This document shows positions 49,101-61,100 of a stretch of DNA of 64,000 bases, in pieces. The stretch lies in assembly GCF_036588685.1 (NCBI RefSeq), contig NC_086382.1, positions 2,951,001 to 3,015,000 of the forward strand, in the 5' to 3' direction. Both the position numbers and the translations under genes were made by a program. A model generated the notes under the pieces. That model searched no databases, was not told the DNA's origin, and worked only from the letters and a program-made list of their open reading frames with translations. The stretch's first letter is position 1. Each line of letters opens with the position of its first letter. The DNA is from Mytilus trossulus. Its lineage: Eukaryota > Mollusca > Bivalvia > Mytilida > Mytilidae.

Positions 49101-52100
49101 TGAATCCAGCTTGAATGTTGTGTCCATACTTGCCCCAACCGTTCAGGGTTCAACCTCTGCGGTCGTCTAAAGCTACGCCCTGTGGAGCATCTGGTTTATG
49201 AATGCTATTGTAAAGAAAAATTAGTACAATTTCCAAAATGACACAAATTTTCTATTGCTCACTATATTTGCAATTTTTTTGTTAAATTTTTTAGCTCACC
49301 TGGCCCGAAGGGCCAAGTGAGCTTATGCCATCAATTGGCGTCCGTCGTCTGTCGTCGTCCGTCGTCGTAAGAATCTTATCCTCTGAAACTACTGGGCCAA
49401 ATACTTCCAAACTTTAACTGAATGTTCCTTAGGGTATCTAGTTTATAAATTGTATCCGAAGTTTTGATCTATCAACAAACATGGTCGCCATTGCTAAAAA
49501 TAGAACATAGGGGTCAAATGCAGTTTTTGGCTTATAACTCAAAAACCAAAACATTTAGAGCAAATCTGACAAGGGGTAATATTTTTTATCAGGTCAACAT
49601 CTATCTGCCCTGAAATTTTTAGATGAATCAGATATTCTGTTGTTGGGTTGCTGCCCCTGAATTGGTAATTTTAAGGAAATTTTGCTGTTTTTGGTTATTA
49701 TCTTGAATATTATTATAGATAGAGATAAACTGTAAACAGCAATAATGTTCAGCAAAGTAAGATCTACAAATAAGTCAACATGATCGAAATGGTCAGTTGA
49801 CCCCTTTAGGAGTTATTGCCCTTTATAGTCAATTTTTTACCATTTTTCATAAACCTTAGTAATCTTTTACAAAAATGTTCTCCTCTGAAACTACTGGGCC
49901 AAATACTTCCAAACTTTAACTGAATGTTCCTTAGGGTATCTAGTTTATAAATTGTATCTGAAGTTTTGATCTATCAACAAACATGGTCGCCATTGCTAAA
50001 AATAGAACATAGGGGTCAAATGCAGTTTTTGGCTTATAACTCAAAAACCAAAGCATTTAGAGCAAATCTGACATGGGGTAAAATTGTTTATCAGGTCAAG
50101 ATCTATCTGCCCTGAAATTTTCAGATGAATCAGATATTCTGTTGTTGGGTTGCTGCTCCTGAATTGATAATTTAAAGGAAATTTTGCTGTTTTTGGTTAT
50201 TATCTTGAATATTATTATAGATAGAGATAAACTGTAAACAGCAATAATGTTCAAAGATCTACAAATAAGTCAATTTGACCAAAATTGTCAATTAACCCCT
50301 TAAGGAGTTATTGCCCTTTAAAGACTTTTTTCACAATTTGTTCATCATGTTTACTTACTTTAAAAAATCTTCTCCTTTGAAACTGCTGTATCAATTTCAG
50401 CCAAACTTAGGCTGAATGAGTTTCAGAGTATCTAGTATAAATTTTATATTTTATTTCCTTGTATGTAAAGAAACATAGCTCCTATGGCTAAAATAGAACA
50501 TAGTAGAAAATGATTTTTTTTTTGCTTTTGAAGAAAGTAGGACTATCCAAAAAACATTTAAAAAATTGAAAAGCCAAAATAATGATTTAACCAAAAGAAT
50601 TAAGGTGAGCGATTCAGGCTCGTGAGAGCCTCTTGTTTTATTATTTATTTTTTACCAGGATGCCTATTTGAAAATTTTACCCTTGTATTTTCCTCGAAAT
50701 GAAACTGAGGAAAAAATAGCAGTAACAGAATTGCCCCTAGATATAGGGAATGAGGATGGAGAACCAGTTATACCAGAGAGACAGATTAGAATTATGGATA
50801 AACCTACACTGGCAGCCATGAGTAAGTTTGAACAGGGTATCAGTCATTTGGTTGTATAAAATGATTAAAATCAAAGCTTTATACAGGCTTTGGTGGCCAA
50901 GTGGTTTAAGTAGTTCTACTACTGTTATCACTAGTCAGTGTGGGTGCAATGACTCTGATCTTAAATGACTAGGATTGTCATTTTTAGCTTACCTGGCCCG
51001 AAGGGCAAAGTGAGCTTATGCCATCACTGGGTGTCCGTCGTCGTCCGTCATCTGTCGTCGTAAACTATTTTAAGAATCTTCTACTCTGAAACTACAAGGC
51101 CAAATACTTCCAAACTTTAACTGAATGTTCCTTAGGGTATCTAGTTTATAAATTGTATCCGAAGTTTTGATCTATCAACAAACATGGTCGCAATTGCTAA
51201 AAATAGAACATAGGGGTCAAATGCAGTTTTTGGCTTATATCTCAAAAAAGAAAGCATTTAGAGCAAATCTAACATGGGGGTAAAAATGTTCATTAGGTCA
51301 AGATCTATCAGCCCTGAAATTTTCAGATGAATCAAACAACCCATTGTTGGGTTGCTGCCACTTAATTGGTAATTTTAAGGAAATTTTGCAGATTTTGGTC
51401 ATTATCTTGAATATTATTATAGATAAAGATAAACTGTAAACAGCAAAAATGATCAGCAAAGTAAGATCTACAAATAAGTTAATATGATCAAAATTGTCAA
51501 TTGACCCCTTAAGGGGTTATTGTCCTTTAATGACAATTTTTCACAATTTGTTCATCATATTTGCTAACTTTAAAAAATCTTCTCCTCTAAACCTACTCAA
51601 CCAAATTCAACCAAACTTCAACTGAATGATCAGTAGGGTGTATAAAATAAACTTTGTGTTTTATTTTCTATTTCGTCAAAAAACATGGCCGTCATGGCTA
51701 AAAATAGAACACAGGGTAAAATGCAGTTTTTGGCTTATATCTCAAAAACTCCAGCATTTAGAGCAAATAAGACAAGAAGTTAAAGTATTAATTAGGTCAA
51801 GGTCTACCTGACCTGAAATTTTCAGCCGAATTGGGTAACTGGTTTTTCAGGTATAATGCCCCTGAATTGATGATTTTAAAGAAATTTTGCAGTTTTGGGT
51901 TATTATCTTGAATATTATTATAGATACAGATAAACTGTTAATAGCAAAAATGTTAAGCAAAGTAAGATCTACAAATAAGTCAATTTGACCAAAATTGTCA
52001 ATTGACCCCTTAAGGAGTAATGGCCTTTTAAAGACTTTTTTCACAATTTTTCATCAGGTTGACTTACTTTAAAAAATCTTCTCTTTTGAAACTGCTGTAT

Positions 52101-55100
52101 CAATTTCAGCCAAACTTAGGCTAAATGAGTTTCAGAGTATCTAGTATAAATTTTATATTTTATTTCCTTGTATGTCAAGAAACATAGCTCCTATGGCTAA
52201 AATAGAACATAGGAGAATTTTTATTTTTTTTTTGCTTTTGAAGAAAATAGGACGATTCAAAGAACATTTAAATAAATTGAAAATCCAAAATAATCATTGA
52301 TGAGAGATTTAACCAAAAAAATTAAGGTGATGGATTCAGGCTCTTGAGAGTCTCTTGTTGTCTAACAAAGGTCTGTGGTTTTGGTTTTTATACGACCGCA
52401 AATTTTGAAAAAATTTTCGTCATATATTGCTATCACGTTGGCGTCGTCGTCGTCGTCGTCGTCCGAATACTTTTAGTTTTCGCACTCTAACTTTAGTAAA
52501 AGTGAATAGAAATCTATGAAATTTTAACACAAGGTTTATGACCATAAAAGGAAGGCTGGTATTGATTTTGGGAGTTTTGGTCCCAACATTTTAGGAATTA
52601 GGGGCCAAAAAGGGCCCAAATAAGCATTTTCTTGGTTTTCGCACTATAACTTTAGTTTAAGTTAATAGAAATCTATGAAATTTTGACACAAGGTTTATGA
52701 CCACAAAAGAAAGGTTGGGATTGATTTTGGGAGTTTTGGTTTCAACAGTTTAGGAATTAGGGGCCAAAAAAGGGCCCAAATAAGCATTATTCTTGGTTTT
52801 CGCACAATAACTTTAGTTAAAGTAAATAGAAATCAATGAAATTTAAACACAATGTTTATGACCACAAAAGGAAGGTTGGTATTGATTTTGGGAGTTTCGG
52901 TCCCAACAGTTTAGGAATTAGGGGCCAAAAAGGGACCCAAATAAGCATTTTTCTTGGTTTTCGCACCATAGCGTTAGTATAAGTAAATAGAAATCTATGA
53001 AATTTATACACAAGGTTTATGACTATTAAAGGAAGGTTGGTATTGATTTTGGGAGTTTTGGTCCCAACAGTTAAGGAAAAAGGGGCCCAAAGGGTCCAAA
53101 ATTAAATTTTGTTTGATTTCATCAAAATTGAATAATTGGGGTTCTTTAATATGCCGAATCTAACTGTGTATGTAGATTCTTAATTTTTGGTCCCGTTTTC
53201 AAATTGGTCTACATTAAGGTCCAAAGGGTCCAAAATTAAACTTAGTTTGATTTTAACAAAAATTGAAACCTTTGGGTTCTTTGATATGCTGAATCTAAAA
53301 ATGTACTTAGATTTTTGATTATTGGCCCAGTTTTCAAGTTGGCCCAAATCGAGGTCCAAAATTAAACATTGTTTGATTTCATCAAAAATTGAATAATTGG
53401 GGTTCTTTGATATGTCAAATCTAACTGTGTATGTTGATTCTTAATTTTTGGTCCAGTTTTAAAATTGGTCTAAATTAAAGTGCAAAGGGTCCAAAATTAA
53501 ACTAAGTTTGATTTTAACAAAAATTAAATTCTTGGGCCTCTTTGATATGCTGAATCTAAACATGTACTTATAGATTTTTGATTATGGGCCCAGTTTTCAA
53601 GTTGGTCCAAATTAGGATCTAAAATTATTATATTGAGTATTGTGCAATAGCAAGTCTTTTCAATTGCACAGTATTGTGCAATGGCAAGAAATATCTAATT
53701 TCACAACATTGTGAAATAGCAAATTTTTTTTTAAGTAAGAGTTATCTTTCTTTGTCCAGTATAGTAAGCAAGAAATATCTGCAAGAAATTTTTTTAATTG
53801 GAGTTATCTTTCTTTGTCCAGAATCAACTTTAATCTTTGTTATATACAATATACAATGTATATTCACTTTTTACTACCAACTGATAAATTTAAATAATCT
53901 TTACCATTCAGTGATAACAAGCAGTTTTTTTACATCTTAATATTTTATGATGTATTTAAATGAGTAGTAATTGTTGCAAACTCCATTAGAATATTTTAAT
54001 TGAAATTAGTTTTGGAATAAGGGAAAGGGGGATGTGATTAAAAAATTGGGTTCAATTTTTCTCATTTGAAATTTCATAAATAAAAAGAAAATTTCTTCAA
54101 ACATTTTTTTGAGAGGATTAATATTCAACAGCATAGTGAATTGCTCTAAGAGAAAACAAAAATTTTAAGTTCATTTGAATACATTCATTCTGTGTCAGAA
54201 ACCTATGCTGTGTCAACTATTTAATCACAATCCAAATTTAGAGCGGAATCCAGCTTGAATGTTGTGTCCATACTTGCCCCAACCTTTCAGGGTTCAACCT
54301 CTGCGGTCGTATAAAGCTACGCCCTGCGGAGCATCTGGTTCTCTGAGCACTCCAGCTTCCTCCACCAATAAAAACTGGCTGCAGAGGAAAATATTCCAAA
54401 AGTGTCATTAAAACACTAAAAAAATAGCTATATAGTTACCTATCAAAGCTTCGGATAAACCCACACTTGCAGCCATGAGTAAATTTCAGCAGGGTATCAG
54501 TCACACATGGTGTAACCTATCAAAACTATGGATAAACTATTAAACCTACCATAGCAGCCAATCATAATTAATAGATAAGCCATGAGTAAGTACATAAATT
54601 ATGAACAGAGTGTCAGTCATACTGGAATGACAAATCAAAGCTTTACAATGTACATAAACCATAAAAAAATACCCTGTCATCCAATTAGAACTATGAATAA
54701 ACAATAAAAACCTACCATGGCATCCAATCAGAATTGTTGATAAATCTACACTGGTAGCTTTGAGTAAGAATCAGCAGGGAATCAGTCACACAAGGGGTAA
54801 TCAATCAAAATTATAGATAAGCCTAAACTAACAACCTTTAATAACAAGGTTAAGCAGGCTATATATTAATTTACCAGCCTGCACAGATTTCTTATTTAGA
54901 AATAAGACATTGTGCACAAATTTGACTTTTTCTCTTTCTGTAAGGATAGCACTCAAATAAGACTGATCACATTTTTTAACAGCGTCCATGTTCTTTATTG
55001 TCTGGAATTTGCAGTTGATATTTGGCACTGTATATTAAACAAACAACAATCAATCATTTAGTCGAATTTATTATAGATATTTGTGTTACTTCTTTCAGGG

Positions 55101-58100
55101 AAAAGTTCTCTAGACGGGTTTGAAGAAACAGTAGATTTAAACAAAGAATTTGCAACTTCTACTATTGTTGAGGTTGGTAGGCATCCATTTGCTAAGATGG
55201 AAGAAAATCCTGACACTCATAAAAAGACACATATGTATGGTAAAACAACAGATGAACAGAGGGTACAGGACAATAAAAGGAGGTATGTTTATTCTTAAGG
55301 TTTCTACATATGAAAAGAAGATGTGGTATGATCGGCAATGAGATCTGGCCTTGCGGTCATAAAACTTTCGAGTCAGTTTTTTGTACTCATACTCAAAAAT
55401 CAACCAATCAAAATGTTAGATTTCATGTTTCGAGCATGATTTTTGTGCTCTGAGCAAAGTTTTATGACTTCAGCCCCTGTTGTTGTTCTGTTACTTATTT
55501 TTTTATAATAAGTGTTCAAAATCATTATTGTTAAGATTTTAAGGTCATAATCATCAGCCTTCTAGACAGCATTTTGTATTGAAATGAATTATCATTGATA
55601 CAGTCATAATTATTAACCAGATGCTCCGCAGGGCGTAGCTTTATACGACCGCAGAGGTTGAACCCTGAACGGTTGGGGCAAGTATGGACACAACATTCAA
55701 GCTGGATTCCGCTCTAAATTTGGATTGTGATTAAATAGTTGACACAGCATAGGTTTCTGACACAGAATGAATGTATTCAAATGAATTTAAAATTTTTGTT
55801 TTCTCTTAGAGCAATTCACTATGCTGTTGAATATTAATCCTCTCCAGGGGCAGATGCAGGAATTTTCCAAAGGGGGGGTGCTATCCCAGGGCAAAGGGGG
55901 GGTGCAAAACATATGTCCCGATACAAATGCATTGATCGACCAAAATAAAGGGGGGGTGCGAACCCCTGGAACCCCCCCTCTGGATCCGCCACTGCTCTCA
56001 AAAAAATGTTTGAAGAAATTTTCTTTTTATTTATGAAATTTCAAATGAGAAAAATTGAACCCAATTTTTTAATCACATCCCCCTTTCCCTTATTCCAAAA
56101 CTAATTTCAATTAAAATATTCTAGTGGAGTTTGCAACAATTACTACTCATTTAAATACATCATAAAATATTAAGATGTAAAAAAAAACTGCTTGTTATCA
56201 CTGAATGGTAAAGATTATTTAAATTTATCAGTTGGTAGTAAAAAGTGAATATACATTGTATATTGTATATAACAAAGATTTAAGTTGATTCTGGACAAAG
56301 AAAGATAACTCCAATTAAAAAAATTTCTTGCAGATATTTTTGCTTACTATACTGGACAAAGAAAGATAACTCTTAATTAAAAAAAAATTTGCTATTTCAC
56401 AATATTGTGAAATTAGATATTTCTTGCCATTGCACAATACTGTGCAATTGAAAAGACTTGCTATTGCACAATACTAATATAATAATTTTAGATCCTGATT
56501 TGGACCAACTTGAAAACTGGGCCCATAATCAAAAATCTAAGTACATGTTTAGATTCAGCATATCAAAGAGGCCCAAGAATTTAATTTTTGTTAAAATCAA
56601 ACTTAGTTAAATTTTGGACCCTTTGCACTTTAATTTAGACCAATTTTAAAACTGGACCAAAAATTAAGAATCTACATACACAGTTAGATTTGGCATATCA
56701 AAGAACCCCAATTATTCAATTTTTGATGAAATCAAACAATGTTTAATTTTGGACCTCGATTTGGGCCAACTTGAAAACTGGGCCAATAATCAAAAATCTA
56801 AGTACATTTTTAGATTCAGCATATCAAAGAACCCCAAGGTTTCAATTTTTGTTAAAATCAAACTAAGTTTAATTTTGGACCCTTTGGACCTTAATGTAGA
56901 CCAATTTGAAAACGGGACCAAAAATTAAGAATCTACATTCACAGTTAGATTCGGCATATTAAAGAACCCCAATCATTCAATTTTGATGAAATCAAACAAA
57001 GTTTAATTTTGGACCCTTTGGGCCCCTTTTTCCTTAACTGTTGGGACCAAAACTCCCAAAATCAATACCAACCTTCCTTTTATAGTCATAAACCTTGTGT
57101 TTAAATTTCATAGATTTCTATTTACTTATACTAACGCTATGGTGCGAAAACCATTCAAAATTTGCGGTCGTATAAAAACTGTTTACCAAACTTTTAATTT
57201 TTCGAAATACATGTACTAAGGAATTTTAAACCTAGGGAAATATTACCTAAGCTGTATTTCGCAAAATATTTTTGGAACTTGGTTCTCCAATGCTCTTCAA
57301 AAAAATACATATTTGCCTGTTTTTAGCTCACCTGGCCCGAAGGGCCAAGTGAGCTTTTCTAATCACTTGGCGTCCGTCGTCGTCGTCCGTCGTCGTTAAC
57401 TTTTACAAAAATCTTCTCCTCTGAAACTACTGGGCCAAATCAAACCAAACTTGGCCACAATCATCATTGGGGTATCTAGTTTAAAAAATGTGTGGCGTGA
57501 CCCGGTCAACCAACCAAGATGGCCGCCACGGCTAAAAATAGAACATAGGGGTAAAATGCAGTTTTTGGCTTATAACTCAAAAACCAAAGCATTTAGAGCA
57601 AATCTGACAAGGGGTAAAAATGTTTATCAGGTCAAGATCTATCTGCCCTGAAATTTTCAGACGAATCAGACAACCCTTTGTTGGGTTGCTGCCCCTGAAT
57701 TAGTAATTTTAAGGAAATTTTGCTGTTTTTGGTTATTATCTTGAATATTATTATAGATAGAGATAAACTGTAAACAGCAATAATGTTCATCAAAGTAAGA
57801 TTAACAAATAAGTCAACATGACCGAAATGGTCAGTTGACCCCTTTAGGAGTTATTGCCCTTTATAGTCAATTTTTAACAATTTTCATTAATTTGGTAAAT
57901 TTATGTAAATTTTTACCAAATATAGTTCTCTGTTACTAATGGGCAAAGTTCATGATAGATATAATTGTAAGAAGCAAAATCGTTCAGTAAAGTAAGAACT
58001 TCAAACACATCACCATCACCAAAATACAATTTTGTCATGAATCCATTTGTGTCCTTTGTTTAATGTGCACATAGACCAAGGTGAGCGACACAGGCTCTTT

Positions 58101-61100
58101 AGAGCCTCTAGTTTTCTTTACTGATGAGTCTTTTGTAGAAGAAAAATGTGTCTGGGGTAAAAACATTTAAGCCTTGTATCTATGATGAGTTTTACGTCAA
58201 TATTGAAATGCTTCCATAAATGTACACCAATTATATCTGTACTTATCATGTGTGTCCTGGTACTTTTCAGACTTTTGAAAGAACAAACACTTGCAAGAAT
58301 AAACTATGCTAATTTTTACTTCCAGGTATGAGAGATACCTAAAGCGAGCTAAGACTGAAGATTTAACAGACATTGCCGCACTAAAGTGTTTATACAGGAC
58401 TGGTACTGATAAGTTTGGGAGACCAGTCATAGTTTTTGTGGGGAAATTATTTCCTGTTAATACTGTAGACTTAGACAAGGTTAGAATTAATTTTTAAGGA
58501 AGTCATATAAAACTCAGTGTGCAATAGATGATTTCCACAAGGGTACACTTTTTCAAAAACCTAACCCCTCGCCCCCTCAAATTTATAAATATAAGAAATA
58601 AGAAATTTGGAAATTTACAATAGACAACACAACAGCATCAGAATGTCATTTAATAACAACTTGCATGTAAGAGTTTCTGTTCTTGAATGGAATTGATATT
58701 TTGACCCTATTGGGTGCTTTAGGGATGTACAGCTCTGAGGAGCCAAAAATTTCTGGATTTAAACTTTTTTTCTAAACCTGATTTTGAGGTTTATATGACT
58801 GAAAAAAAATAATTGGGGAAGAAAAAAATGATATGGTGGTGTGCTTCTTTTTTTCATATGGCCCTTTGAACAGTCAGGGGAATTACTTAAACAAGTAATA
58901 TTTAAAATTACCCATACAAGTAATGTTGAAAACGAGGCTATTTTGAATATAACTTATATAAGTAACTTTTATAAATATTAATTTTATAGGGGTCAACTAT
59001 ACATATTTTTAATACTAGCTTTAACAAATTTTCGCAGTCATCTTGTTATTTTTCCCATGAAATATGAAATCTAATCTTTCTGAAACACTAATTGCCTTTC
59101 TGACGCACTTATCTTTCATATCGATGCTTTTGGGTCAAAGATTGGTCTCTTGGGACTATTAAAAAATCATTTTCCTCAAAAATCTTGAAGCTAGACAGAT
59201 ATTAATAGATAGAAACTTGTGAATTAATTAAGACTTGAAGTTATTTATAATTTGTAACCCAAAACAATTACATATGTTCCTTAAATAAGTGTTATTACTA
59301 ATTATTTCAAAGATGTATAAAATAACTTATTCAAGTAATATTTTTGTCATTATTTTTAAAGTAACCCTTAATCTCTATACTCCTCTTAAATCTAATAAAT
59401 TCTTCATTTTATGATATAAAATACTGTAAAACTTCGTTAAAACTACATTTAGTCCATGCTTCTATTGAAATTTAACATAACTCTATTGAGTTATTTTATA
59501 ATTTTTCAAAACAAAAATTACCTATACAAGTAACTAAAAAAAAAATACTTGTTTAAGTAATGCCCCTGACTGTTGAAAGTACTTAATTTTGATGATTTTC
59601 CAATTTTTCATCAATTTTTATCCATTTTTGGGCAAATTATTTTCGTGAAAAAAATCACAGTTCCACAATTTAACTTTTTTTTTTTTTTTAAAGTTACAGA
59701 GTACAGTTGTCCAAGCAGGGTAAGACAATGTATTTTCTATTTTCAGGCATTCCTCTATTTGATACGAGTGTTAGAGCCGATTGCTGAAAAAGATTATGTT
59801 GTTGTTTATTTTCACACTCAGTCTACGGCAGAAAATCATCCAACCATGAATTATCTCAAAAACGCATATTGTGTACTGGATGAAAAGTAAGTTTATTTGA
59901 CAATAGTATTGAATTTCTCAACCTTATTGAAGTTCATCATAGTTTGTACTTGGCTTTAGGACATTTGTTGGAACTTAACTTGAGAAAGTGCTGCAGGGTA
60001 TAGAAATTGTCCCTTTCCATTTTGGTAGTCTATATAGCTATAAGAGTTATGTGGGGTGTATGAATATTTAGCAATATTAAATCTTAGGGCAATAGCAATA
60101 ATGTCTAGGGATTAATAAACACTTGCAATAACTCTTTGAGCTGTCTGCAGGTGGTGGGTCAATGCTAGACTAAATTTTTTACCTAACCAAGGTTATCAAT
60201 TTTTAGAGGCAGTTCAAATTTCAAGCCTTTCAGTTAATTGATTATAAAAGAACAATAAATGATATTTTATACTGACTGAAATCCAGAAAATCCTGTTTTT
60301 TGCGCAACAAAAACTCATTTATTCTTTATTTTTATGCCCCACCTACGATAGTAGAGGGGCATTATGTTTTCTGGTCTGTGCGTCCGTTCGTCCGTTCGTT
60401 TGTCCTGCTTCAGGTTAAAGTTTTTGGTCAAGGTAGTTTTTGATGAAGTTGAAGTCCAACCGACTTCAAACTTAGTACACATGTTCCCTATGATATGATC
60501 TTTCTAATTTTAATGCCAAATTAGAGTTTTTACCCTAATGTCACGGTCCACTGAACATAGAAAATAATATTGCGAGTGGGGCATTCGTGTACTGGGGACA
60601 CATTCTTGTTTAAAAGTGAATTATTAATTTCAGCATTTTCAACTCCTGAATGAACTTGGCCAATATTTGTCATTTAACAGTCATGTTGTGTCAAGAGAGG
60701 AATCCTTTAGATTTTAAGGGATCAGGTGTTCTAACTCCCTCATACTTGTATAGTTATATCCTAGAAAATTTAGACCAAGAAAGAAAAGTTAAGTGGTTAC
60801 CATACCTTATTTTCTTATTTAAACAAAATAAATTTTAAGACTTGAAATACATTTATTGAAAATCACCTGAATATAATTCACCTTGTATAACCCAGGGAAG
60901 TATACACATGGGGCCCTGTGTTTACAATCCATTGTCCAGGGATAAACAGTGGACTCTTATTTTTAAATCACAAGAACAAAAGAATTTCCAAAAACTGTTG
61001 TTATATTCTCTTTTACAGATATAAAAAGAATTTAAAAGCTTTTTACGTGGTTCATCCAACATGGTGGTCAAAGGTATAGTTTTAAGAAATAGAATTTAAA

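Noticed and set aside
50888-50985. Functional tRNA gene
   Set aside because: Only an A-box-like half is present; no B-box or acceptor stem.
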